Positions 1 to 5,790 of a DNA stretch of 5,790 bases are shown here, piece after piece; position 1 is the first letter of the stretch, and each line of letters opens with the position of its first letter. Below the pieces are notes generated by a model. It made no database searches, had not been told where the DNA came from, and saw nothing but the letters and a program-made list of their open reading frames with translations. The position numbers and the translations under genes were made by a program. The DNA is from an uncultured Terrimonas sp. (GTDB taxonomy: Bacteria > Bacteroidota > Bacteroidia > Chitinophagales > Chitinophagaceae): NCBI GenBank assembly GCA_946886925.1, contig CAMPJQ010000198.1:1-5790 (forward strand). Direction: 5' to 3'.

Positions 1-113
1 CTTTTAACAGTATCCGAAACGATATTGTTCGTTTTATACCGGATGATAAAATGATTGAAATTTGGTCTCCGCAATATTTTAGTGACCTGGTACAAAAAAT
101 AAAGTTCAACTAA
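1..113 (+). CDS. C-terminal end of an upstream gene, weakly MraZ-like (partial)
   Basis: The frame starting at position 3 is open for 36 codons and ends at TAA 111-113; the gene begins before the window. The visible peptide contains NDIVRFIPDDKMIEIW followed by SPQYFSDLVQ. The pattern of a hydrophobic strand, a short polar turn, then IEIW and an amphipathic helix resembles the C-terminal half of MraZ (AbrB-like fold, transcriptional regulator of the division cluster), where a similar IEIW or FEIW followed by an aromatic-containing helix closes the protein. This is a motif-level resemblance over a short stretch only. The usual MraZ neighbour (rsmH, same strand, immediately downstream) is absent; a LacI-type regulator follows instead. 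It could equally be an unrelated protein. That it is a real gene end is likely; its identity is weak. Confidence 0.45.
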   Translation, partial: FNSIRNDIVRFIPDDKMIEIWSPQYFSDLVQKIKFN

Positions 114-117
114 AATT

Positions 118-269
118 GAAATTTTTTATTCGTCCCGCTACGACCTTCGCCATTTGAATAAGAAGCGCAGCGTGAGCCTCCGCGAAACTGGGAAAGCGCT
201 TATTTGTACCGGCATACAGGTCTTCACTGCCCACAGAAAAATATACACATCGGTTCTACAATAAATTTC
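118..269. repeat. GC-rich intergenic patch with imperfect inverted ends; possible small dispersed repeat
   Basis: Between the upstream gene and the LacI-type regulator there is no convincing gene. Positions 131-230 are 55% GC by count, while 61-130 are 26% and 241-340 are 31%, so the patch stands out sharply. Its edges carry an inverted repeat: GAAATTT at 118-124 and AAATTTC at 263-269. The match extends imperfectly inward (GAAATTTTTTATTCG on the left; GAAATTTATTG reading inward from the right on the minus strand). Inside, AAGCGC at 163-168 pairs with GCGCTT at 196-201. No target-site duplication is visible outside the ends. Both strands are open through the patch in one register (minus strand 106-255; plus strand 103-261), but without good starts. 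It may be a MITE-like or REP-like repeat, or the remnant of a gene. Repetition elsewhere in the genome is not testable here. Confidence 0.3.
194..201. promoter_or_regulatory. AAGCGCTT palindrome, candidate LacI-family operator core
   Basis: This is a perfect 8-bp palindrome centred on CG, with A-rich sequence to the left (GGAAAGCGCTTATT). LacI/GalR-family operators typically have a central CpG flanked as AAnCGnTT, and this site fits exactly. The regulator encoded downstream has the hinge-helix Leu that inserts at such a central CpG. It lies 172 bp upstream of the regulator's ATG, which is far for simple autorepression. It could be an operator for the regulator itself, or chance inside the GC-rich patch, where GCGCTT also pairs with AAGCGC at 163-168. 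Confidence 0.3.
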
Positions 270-337
270 GTAAGTTTAAACCTTACTTTCATCCCTAATG
301 TACGACCTTTCTTATGGGCTTTTTTGAAAAAAGTAAG
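270..337 (+). promoter_or_regulatory. Leader with competing inverted repeats before the LacI-type gene
   Basis: Three related short segments lie here: GTAAG at 270-274, CTTACTTT at 282-289 and AAAGTAAG at 330-337. The middle one can pair with the first (5-bp stem, 7-nt loop) or with the third (perfect 8-bp arms, 40-nt loop), so the two pairings exclude each other. The third segment overlaps a 15-bp odd palindrome CTTTTTTGAAAAAAG at 319-333, just upstream of the start codon. These could be attenuator-like RNA stems, a protein-binding site, or A/T-tract promoter DNA. No good match to the Bacteroidota TAnnTTTG element was found; TAAATTTC at 262-269 differs by one base but lacks a clear upstream partner. 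The role is unproven. Confidence 0.25.
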
Positions 338-373
338 TTGTGCCTTCATTAATTGCCAAACCACACTGTGCGT

Positions 374-1375
374 ATGAAACTTATACAATTAGCCAAAGAA
401 CTCAATTTATCCATTTCTACTGTTTCCAAAGCCTTAAGGGACAGCCATGAGATAAGCAGCTCCACCAAAAAAAAAGTACTGGCAAAGGCCGCGGAGTTAA
501 ATTATGAGGCCAACCCGTTTGCCAGTAGCCTAAGAAAACAAAAAAGCAAAACCATTGCCGTAGTAATACCGGAAATTGATAATAATTTTTTCTGCCTGGT
601 TATTAAGGGTATCGAATCCATTGCACAGGAAAAAGGATACCATGTTTTAATTTACCTCACGCATGAGGAAATAAAAAAAGAAATCGCCATCACCAATCTC
701 CTGCAAAATGGAAGAGTAGACGGTATATTGATCTCCATATCCAATCAAACGGTAAACACTACCCATCTGGAAGGACTAAAAAAGAAGGACATACCGCTCG
801 TATTTTTCGACAGGGTGGCCGATGATATTGATTCCCCGAAGATCACAACGGATGATTACGGTGGCGGATTCTGCGCTACCGAGCACCTGATTGAAAAGGG
901 CTGTAAACGCATTGCATTCATTTCAATTTCACCTTCTTTATCCATCGGCAAAAGAAGAATGGGCGGTTACCTCGATTCCATGAAAAAAAATGGATTGGAA
1001 ACAGACAGCAGTATGATCATCCAGTGCAGCAACGATGAGGAAAACAACAGCCGGCTAATCCGGGAACTGTTAAGCAGCACAAACCGGCCAGATGGTATAT
1101 TTGCTTCGGTAGAAAAAGACGCTATTTCAACTTATAAAATATGTGAAGAATTAAACTTAAAAATCCCGGAAGAAATCAAGATCATCAGTTTCAGCAATTT
1201 ACGAACGGCTGCGCTCCTGAACCCTTCCATGACAACCATTACCCAACCGGCGTATGAAATAGGCAGGGCGGCAACTTCCATACTATTTAAAATAATTGAG
1301 AAAAAACCGATCCACTTAACGCTTGATAAAACCATTTTTAAATCAGAGCTCATCGTAAGAAATTCTACCCGGTAA
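374..1375 (+). CDS. LacI/GalR-family transcriptional regulator
   Basis: A 333-residue DNA-binding regulator, full length for the family. Residues 1-22 form the helix-turn-helix with the family signature SISTVSKAL at 14-22. The region around residue 47 holds the hinge helix NPFASSLR, whose Leu53 is the residue that inserts at the operator centre in LacI and PurR. A two-lobed periplasmic-binding-protein-like sensor domain follows, starting with KTIAVVIPEIDNNFF, with typical FFDR (144-147), ISFSN and TTITQP segments and the ending ELIVRNST. It likely represses or activates a sugar-utilisation set in response to a sugar; the convergent hydrolase genes are the obvious candidates. Start choice: ATG at 374 begins exactly at the HTH. 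In-frame TTG at 353 and GTG at 368 are possible, with a stop directly before 353; no Shine-Dalgarno site decides between them. The effector cannot be read from sequence. Confidence 0.93.
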   Translation: MKLIQLAKELNLSISTVSKALRDSHEISSSTKKKVLAKAAELNYEANPFASSLRKQKSKTIAVVIPEIDNNFFCLVIKGIESIAQEKGYHVLIYLTHEEIKKEIAITNLLQNGRVDGILISISNQTVNTTHLEGLKKKDIPLVFFDRVADDIDSPKITTDDYGGGFCATEHLIEKGCKRIAFISISPSLSIGKRRMGGYLDSMKKNGLETDSSMIIQCSNDEENNSRLIRELLSSTNRPDGIFASVEKDAISTYKICEELNLKIPEEIKIISFSNLRTAALLNPSMTTITQPAYEIGRAATSILFKIIEKKPIHLTLDKTIFKSELIVRNSTR

Positions 1376-1385
1376 CGAATACCGG
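1369..1385. terminator. Inverted repeat at the convergent junction, candidate bidirectional terminator
   Basis: CCGGTA at 1369-1374 and TACCGG at 1380-1385 form a perfect 6-bp GC-rich stem with a 5-nt loop, overlapping the regulator's stop codon (TAA 1373-1375). It lies 23 bp past the stop of the minus-strand GH27 gene. On the minus strand it is followed by a moderately T-rich stretch (GTAGAATTTCTTAC); on the plus strand there is no T run. It is well placed to end both converging transcripts, but it is short and lacks a classical U tract. Confidence 0.35.
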
Positions 1386-1407
1386 ATCATTACGCAACGG
1401 ATATGGG

Positions 1408-3420
1408 TTATTGACCCGGGAAGCACCTGAGCAATACCACGCCATGATGCGGAATACTGGTTTTAAATGAGCCGCTGTATTCACCTATATCTTTTTGCCT
1501 CCATACATCCCTTAGTTTCCATTTTCCTTTTAAACCAGCTTTGGCAAAATCAAATTCATACGATTTTGCCGTTTCATCGCCCCAGCGGAAATAGGATTGC
1601 GGCGTTGTGCCAAACCCATCGGTATTAAACAATCCTACTGCATAAGAGCCATCTTCTAATGGTTTTAACCAACCCTGTACCCCATCTTCCTCATATATCA
1701 AGCGTCCTGCTTTTCCCAGGGGATCCTGATTGATCTCAATTACTTCATCATTGGTAAGCAGGTTCAGCGTAAAAGCATCCAGTTGCTCAATGGGGCAACC
1801 AATCAATAAGGGCGCCGCCATCATGCTGAACAAACTCACATGACTGTATTGTTCATCGGGGGTTAGCCTCGTAGGATGCAGGCGCGGCCCGGTGGAAACA
1901 TTGCCAACGATCATCATATCGGCATCGCTCCAATGCCCCGGTCCGTTGTATGCACCCCATTTATCAAGAGAGAATGTGGTTAAGTAAAGTGAAGTCCAGC
2001 TATCCCTGATATCGGGTCCCGTGCGATACATATTGGATACACGCATCCAGTCATTTATTTTTTCGAAAGGCGCAGAATTGGATAAGCTCAATACGATATC
2101 TCTGCCCGATTTTTTCAATGCTGCCGACATTCGCTCAGCGGAATTTACATCTATACGCCAGTCGTATTTCAAAAAATCGAAGCCCCATTCCGCCATTTGC
2201 AAAGCATCGTTTGTTTCAAACCTGTATTTGGCAATACGGTTAAAGGAACGGCGGTTCACTATAATGGATTCATGTGTTTCTCCGCCTTTTTCAAAATCGG
2301 ACGAAGCGCCTACATAACCGCCATAGCTGGATATATAGGGGGTTGAATACAATCCTGCCTTCAGTCCGAGCGAATGAATATAATCTACCATTTCTTTGAA
2401 CCGCGGAAATTTTTCATTGGGCTGAAGGGCATTGTTTTCCCCGCCCCGTTTTCCCTGCCAGGCGTCATCAATATTGATATAGGTCCATCCGTGATCACGC
2501 AGCCCCATTTTCACCATGGCGTCTGCAGAGGCGATCACCTTTTCCCTGTCTATATGCTGTGCCCATGAGTTCCAGCCGTTCCAGCCAATAGGCGGAGTGA
2601 GGGCTATGGTATCTCCTATTTTTATCTGCAATTGTTTTGTTGCTTCACCAAAAGCATTTTTTGCTTTAAGTGTGGCTATATAGCTGCCCCCTTTTTTCAC
2701 GGTTCCTGTAATGATCCCGGTTTTCGAATCAAGGGTTAGCCCGCGGGGCAAATTGGCCGCAGAGAACTGCATGGGGCGGCTGCCGGTTGCCGCTATGGTA
2801 TATAAAAATGGATGACCGGGAGTTGCACCAAAAAATTTTGCTGAATTGATCCTCGGAAATTGCGGCGATGGCGGAGTTAAAATATACTTTTCACCATCAT
2901 TGGGAATATGTTCAGGAACCTGATTGTTGTTCATGACCAGCTTTGCGTTGGCCCAATTGGAATAGGTTCTGTTGTTGCGGGCGTTGCCCAAATCATCGGT
3001 TACCAATAGCCCCAGCCTTTGAATGCCTTCAAGATTTACTGATACTTTTTGAGGAGCATCCCCCATTTTTACTTCACCACTTTCATACAATATTTTTTTG
3101 TCGCCCACCACGTAAAATTTTACCGGAATGTCCTTATTGCCTTCGTCATCCCTGCCTATTTCAGCGGTAAATTGCCTGGCATTGCCCTGCAGGTAAAAAG
3201 ACAGTACACAAACGGATTGAACGCCAATGCCGCGGTTGTAATCAATGTCGTTCATGCGCATGGGATTGCCGGCATAATTTGCTTTAACGGCAACCGGTCT
3301 TATTCCTTCCGAATAACTTTGGATGGTAAGATCGTCAAGCCAGACATCGGTGGGCTGAGCGAATGAAGCTGTTGCTGGTACAGATAAAAAAAGAAATACT
3401 AAAAATTTTGATATGCTCAT
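1408..3420 (-). CDS. Secreted GH27 alpha-galactosidase-type enzyme with NPCBM and Ig-like domains
   Basis: A 670-residue exported glycosidase. Residues 1-21 are a signal peptide (hydrophobic FLVFLFLSV, likely cleavage after ASFA). Residues about 24-163 resemble the NPCBM carbohydrate-binding module (RGIGVQS at 63-69). Residues about 190-268 look like a putative Ig/cadherin-like (He_PIG) domain (LPRGLTLDSKTGIITGT). The GH27 barrel starts at IGWNGWNSW (278-286), and a beta-sandwich ends the protein. By alignment to human alpha-galactosidase A, INIDDAW holds the sugar-binding Asp318/Asp319, FLKYDWR gives nucleophile Asp420, and RTGPDIRDSW gives acid/base Asp470. All key residues are present, so it should be active on terminal alpha-D-galactose or a close relative such as beta-L-arabinopyranose. 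Ser447 and Ala450 sit where alpha-N-acetylgalactosaminidase has Ser/Ala. Its ATG is 14 bp after the GH28 stop, indicating one transcript. The exact substrate is not settled. Confidence 0.92.
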   Translation of the reverse strand: MSISKFLVFLFLSVPATASFAQPTDVWLDDLTIQSYSEGIRPVAVKANYAGNPMRMNDIDYNRGIGVQSVCVLSFYLQGNARQFTAEIGRDDEGNKDIPVKFYVVGDKKILYESGEVKMGDAPQKVSVNLEGIQRLGLLVTDDLGNARNNRTYSNWANAKLVMNNNQVPEHIPNDGEKYILTPPSPQFPRINSAKFFGATPGHPFLYTIAATGSRPMQFSAANLPRGLTLDSKTGIITGTVKKGGSYIATLKAKNAFGEATKQLQIKIGDTIALTPPIGWNGWNSWAQHIDREKVIASADAMVKMGLRDHGWTYINIDDAWQGKRGGENNALQPNEKFPRFKEMVDYIHSLGLKAGLYSTPYISSYGGYVGASSDFEKGGETHESIIVNRRSFNRIAKYRFETNDALQMAEWGFDFLKYDWRIDVNSAERMSAALKKSGRDIVLSLSNSAPFEKINDWMRVSNMYRTGPDIRDSWTSLYLTTFSLDKWGAYNGPGHWSDADMMIVGNVSTGPRLHPTRLTPDEQYSHVSLFSMMAAPLLIGCPIEQLDAFTLNLLTNDEVIEINQDPLGKAGRLIYEEDGVQGWLKPLEDGSYAVGLFNTDGFGTTPQSYFRWGDETAKSYEFDFAKAGLKGKWKLRDVWRQKDIGEYSGSFKTSIPHHGVVLLRCFPGQ

Positions 3421-3434
3421 GATTTTAGATAACG

Positions 3435-5030
3435 CTATTTATAATTTGATTTGATGATGGCTTTTTCTTTGCTTACGGGAATGCTTAAGTTTTTAATGGT
3501 TACATCCGATGTGTTGTTTAAAAGTATCATTGGCATTTCCGTTGCGGTGGGAATCTGAACCCCTGTTAAATCAATATTGCTTACATCGTCGAGCACCATA
3601 GCAGGTCTGAAATCATCATCAACAAAACTCAGCTTTACATTTTTCATTTTTATTCCCCTTGCATGACGTATATAAAATCCCCATGAGGGCAATTCGCCGA
3701 ACATCGAAAACTCGGGGTAGTTGGCTTCATTTTCAGGAATGGAAGTGACCGCATGAAGTGGTATATGAGCGACGTCCTTACTTCCACCTCCGCCATAACT
3801 GATCTCAATGTTTTCAAGTGTAACATCCTCTACCGGGTAACCGGGCAGGCCAACTATGGAAGAAGGGATCAGGTTATACGGTAAAAAAGGATGGCCATAT
3901 ATATGAAAGCTGGATGGTCTTTTTGGTGTTTTATCTATACCCGGGCGCAAATGATCGGGCGGACCTTCCAGGGGATAACCCTGGTCGGGTTTTAAGAAGG
4001 GTACCTGTACCTTTACATTGGCAATATAAATTCCTTTCAGCGTACCTACCGCCCCGGTTGTGTTGCGGCGACCACGGCGGATAAAAATGGCATTGCCGGT
4101 ATTTACGGCAACTACATTGCGGATATCTATATTTTCGAGGAAGCCACCATCAACAGATTCCAATGCTATTGCAGAGCGGTAGGTGTCGTAAATGGTGAGG
4201 TTTCTTATTTTAATATTCCTGAAACCTCCCCGGCTGGCTGTTCCAAATTTTAGTCCGCTGGCACTCGACCGTAAAGTACAACTGTCAACAAAAATGTTTT
4301 CGCAGAAGCTTTCGGGGTTTTCCGATTTTAAACAAAGCGCATCATCCGCCGCGTTGATAAAGCAATGGGTTATCCGTACATTTTTTGAATCGGTAACATC
4401 TATTCCGTCATTGTTCCAGTAAGCTGTGCTTTGCACTGTTATTTTACTGATCAGCACCCCGTCGCATTCCCGGTAATCCTGTACCCAGTTGGATGCATTT
4501 TTTAAAGTGATGCCCGTAACCGATACATCTGTACATCCCCTGAAATGGAGTATCATGGCTCTTCCCCCCTCCGACGGTCTTTTAAAAAGCCAGGAGGAGT
4601 CATGTTTGATCTGCCCGCTTCTTAACTTTTTAAAGATATCCAGCATCAGTTCCTGGCCCTGTCCGTCAATAATTCCTTCACCCGAAACAGCGATATGGTG
4701 CTGCGCATTTGCAAGGATCAAAGCTGCGCGTCCATACAATTTCTGGTAATCATCCGTAACATGAGAACCCAGTAAAGCAGCACCCAGGCTAACATGCAGG
4801 TCAACACCCGATTTTAAAAAAAGTGTACCGGTCATAAAATTTCCGGGCGGCACCACAACTCTTCCGCCACCCGATGCAGCTACATCATCAATCGCTTTCT
4901 GGATAAACTGTGTGTTGATGGTTCTTCCGTCTGCAACTGCACCATAGGCAGTAATGGTTGTATCCATTGCCTGAACATAACCGCCGCTCAAGCAGACAAT
5001 CAACAAAAAAATGTATTTGTTATTCAGCAT
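3435..5030 (-). CDS. Secreted GH28-family (polygalacturonase-like) beta-helix enzyme with atypical active site
   Basis: A 531-residue exported right-handed beta-helix protein. Residues 1-21 are a signal peptide (MLNNKYIFLLIVCLSGGYVQA). The mature start ITAYGAVADGRTINT (from residue 26) and GGGRVVVPPG (54-63) are the usual N-terminal turn of GH28 and pectate-lyase-3-like proteins. The GH28 acids are present: NNDGID (206-211, catalytic Asp208) and ADD (Asp229, Asp230). The classical GHG histidine is not evident; the matching coil reads SGLKFGTASRGG. The R-x-K motif of polygalacturonases is also not evident, with SAIALE near the expected place. It therefore probably hydrolyses a glycan backbone or side chain related to pectin, but not necessarily polygalacturonate. 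Start choice: ATG 5030 opens directly on the signal peptide. GTG 5072 has a purine-rich site ahead of it but would add 14 polar residues encoded by repeat-like DNA. It lies between the sulfatase and GH27 genes on the same strand. Confidence 0.85.
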   Translation of the reverse strand: MLNNKYIFLLIVCLSGGYVQAMDTTITAYGAVADGRTINTQFIQKAIDDVAASGGGRVVVPPGNFMTGTLFLKSGVDLHVSLGAALLGSHVTDDYQKLYGRAALILANAQHHIAVSGEGIIDGQGQELMLDIFKKLRSGQIKHDSSWLFKRPSEGGRAMILHFRGCTDVSVTGITLKNASNWVQDYRECDGVLISKITVQSTAYWNNDGIDVTDSKNVRITHCFINAADDALCLKSENPESFCENIFVDSCTLRSSASGLKFGTASRGGFRNIKIRNLTIYDTYRSAIALESVDGGFLENIDIRNVVAVNTGNAIFIRRGRRNTTGAVGTLKGIYIANVKVQVPFLKPDQGYPLEGPPDHLRPGIDKTPKRPSSFHIYGHPFLPYNLIPSSIVGLPGYPVEDVTLENIEISYGGGGSKDVAHIPLHAVTSIPENEANYPEFSMFGELPSWGFYIRHARGIKMKNVKLSFVDDDFRPAMVLDDVSNIDLTGVQIPTATEMPMILLNNTSDVTIKNLSIPVSKEKAIIKSNYK

Positions 5031-5062
5031 AATATTTTTTTCAACGTTGCTATTCTTATTTG

Positions 5063-5105
5063 CTCCTCTCACCTTTCTCCCCTCACCTCCCTCTCCCCTC
5101 TCACC
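5063..5105 (-). repeat. Purine-rich imperfect tandem repeat between the sulfatase and GH28 genes
   Basis: On the minus (transcribed) strand this 43-nt tract is all purine except for three T residues. It consists of three GGTGAG-starting units: GGTGAGAGGGGAGAGGGA (18 nt), GGTGAGGGGAGAAA (14 nt) and GGTGAGAGGAG, the last running on into CAA just outside the tract. It fills most of the 78-bp gap after the sulfatase stop and ends 32 bp before the GH28 ATG. Such G/A-rich runs can slip during replication, form triplex or G-rich RNA structures, or affect translation through repeated GGAG-like sites. Whether it is functional or a genome-wide spacer repeat is unknown. Confidence 0.7.
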
Positions 5106-5108
5106 ATA

Positions 5109-5790
5109 TTACTTTGTATTTTTCACCCCCACTTTATCTGCCCATGCCTGGTACTCCGTCATCATCTCACTAACCAATCCAGGTTTCGCTGTCGCGAGGT
5201 TATTGGTTTCAGCCGGGTCTTTTGAAAGATCATAAAGCTCCCATGCGGGGTCTTCCAGGTCACGCAACAATTTCAGATTTCCTTTGCGGATGGCCTTGTT
5301 GCCTTCGTGTTCCCAGTACAGGGTTCTGCTTTCAACGTTTTTCCCATTCCACAACCACGACAAACTTTCACCGGGAAGATCCTTTGCCTTTACCCCCGCC
5401 AATTCCAAAGCCGTGGGCAGCAAATCAATTACGTGTGCAGGTCCGTCTACATATCCCTTTGCCGGTTGTATTTTTTGAGGCCACTGGACAATGCAGGGAG
5501 AGATCATTCCGCCTTCATGCATAAATCTTTTGTACTTTTTAAAGGGTGTATTCGATACATTGGCCCATGGCATATCATAAGTGAGATAGGATCCTTTTTC
5601 GCCTATCTTTTTTGTGGGATCATTAAAATTCCGTTTGTCTACATTCTCAGCGCAACCGCCATTATCAGAAATGAAAAGAATCAGTGTATTGTTGTACTGA
5701 TCATTGTGCTTTAAGGTTTGTATCAATCGGCCGATGTTCTGGTCCATCCGGTCAATCATAGCGGCATACACCGCCATTTTGCGTGCCCAT
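5109..5790 (-). CDS. Sulfatase, C-terminal part (5' end outside window)
   Basis: The C-terminal 226 residues of an arylsulfatase-type (S1 family) enzyme, which removes sulfate esters from glycans or small substrates. The reading frame is open to the window edge (WARK precedes MAVYAAM), so the internal Met is not the real start. Visible family features, counted from the first complete codon, are YAAMIDRMDQNIGRLI; the metal-binding SDNGG at 41-45; the active-site segment FKKYKRFMHEGG with Lys87 at the position of the sulfate-binding Lys; the strand CIVQWP; and the usual tail WELYDLSKDPAETNNLA. The CxPSR formylglycine site and signal peptide would lie upstream, outside the window, so activity cannot be confirmed. 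It is the first visible gene of the minus-strand set and ends 78 bp before the GH28 ATG. The neighbours suggest a sulfated or mixed plant/algal polysaccharide, by inference. Confidence 0.93.
   Translation of the reverse strand, partial: WARKMAVYAAMIDRMDQNIGRLIQTLKHNDQYNNTLILFISDNGGCAENVDKRNFNDPTKKIGEKGSYLTYDMPWANVSNTPFKKYKRFMHEGGMISPCIVQWPQKIQPAKGYVDGPAHVIDLLPTALELAGVKAKDLPGESLSWLWNGKNVESRTLYWEHEGNKAIRKGNLKLLRDLEDPAWELYDLSKDPAETNNLATAKPGLVSEMMTEYQAWADKVGVKNTK

Noticed and set aside
106..255. Minus-strand open stretch with a protein-like reading (KRFPSFAEAHAALLIQMAK) ending at a TGA overlapping the upstream gene
   Set aside because: It has a stop just upstream at 256-258, no ATG near its beginning and under 50 codons; it is treated as part of the GC-rich patch rather than as a gene.
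353..373. TTG start at 353 (and GTG at 368) for the LacI-type regulator
   Set aside because: ATG at 374 starts at the helix-turn-helix as expected. The seven extra residues match no family feature and there is no ribosome binding site to favour TTG, though a slightly longer N-terminus is not excluded.
1405..1417. GGGT/ACCC hairpin at the GH27 stop codon
   Set aside because: Only a 4-bp stem with no T tract; the 6-bp CCGGTA/TACCGG repeat at 1369-1385 is the better terminator candidate.
5042..5049. CAACGTTG palindrome upstream of the GH28 gene
   Set aside because: It has a CG centre but lacks the AAnCGnTT extension of a LacI operator, sits inside an operon gap, and is short enough to be chance.
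5031..5072. GTG start at 5072 extending the GH28 protein by 14 residues
   Set aside because: The extension is polar, is partly encoded by the purine-rich repeat, and would bury the signal peptide. The purine-rich site ahead of the GTG is explained by the repeat.
1132..5714. Several open frames of 60-135 codons antisense to the regulator, GH27, GH28 and sulfatase genes
   Set aside because: They lie wholly inside strongly supported genes, show no family motifs and read as shadows of the coding strand.
1..5790. Search for tRNA, rRNA, CRISPR arrays, insertion-sequence transposases and known riboswitches
   Set aside because: No tRNA-like cloverleaf, regularly spaced direct repeats, transposase motifs or recognisable riboswitch cores were seen by eye.

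Overview
The window reads as a carbohydrate-utilisation locus from a Bacteroidota bacterium, most likely a Chitinophagaceae-type soil or aquatic species. This is inferred from three things: moderate GC with AT-rich start regions lacking Shine-Dalgarno sites, the style of the LacI-type regulator, and the secreted sulfatase/GH28/GH27 combination typical of Bacteroidota glycan-degradation islands. No SusC/SusD pair, 16S rRNA or other taxonomic marker is visible, so the assignment is an inference.

Layout. Positions 1-113 hold the last 36 codons of a plus-strand gene with a weak MraZ-like C-terminus. Positions 114-373 are intergenic. They contain a sharply bounded GC-rich patch (55% GC over 131-230, against 26% before it and 31% after it), a perfect AAGCGCTT palindrome that fits a LacI-family operator core, and several inverted repeats just ahead of the regulator. 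Positions 374-1375 encode a complete LacI/GalR-family regulator. It converges with a minus-strand gene set, separated by 32 bp with a short GC-rich inverted repeat at the junction. Positions 5790 to 1408 (minus strand) carry, in transcription order, a 5'-truncated sulfatase, a GH28-type beta-helix enzyme, and a three-domain GH27 enzyme (NPCBM, Ig-like linker, GH27 barrel plus C-terminal sandwich). Spacings are 78 bp and 14 bp, so the last two genes at least are almost certainly co-transcribed.

How they could work together. The GH28 and GH27 proteins begin with signal peptides; the sulfatase start lies outside the window. A plausible scheme is that the sulfatase desulfates a glycan, the GH28-like enzyme cuts a uronic-acid-containing or related backbone, and the GH27 enzyme removes alpha-galactosyl-type side residues. 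The LacI-type protein would sense a released sugar. The substrate is not determined by the sequence.

Most notable: the GH28-like enzyme keeps the three catalytic aspartates but appears to lack the classical His and R-x-K substrate-binding motifs. The GH27 enzyme has Ser/Ala at the two positions that separate alpha-N-acetylgalactosaminidase from alpha-galactosidase in the human enzymes. The GC-rich intergenic patch has imperfect inverted ends and may be a small dispersed repeat. I found no clear evidence of an entirely new system.
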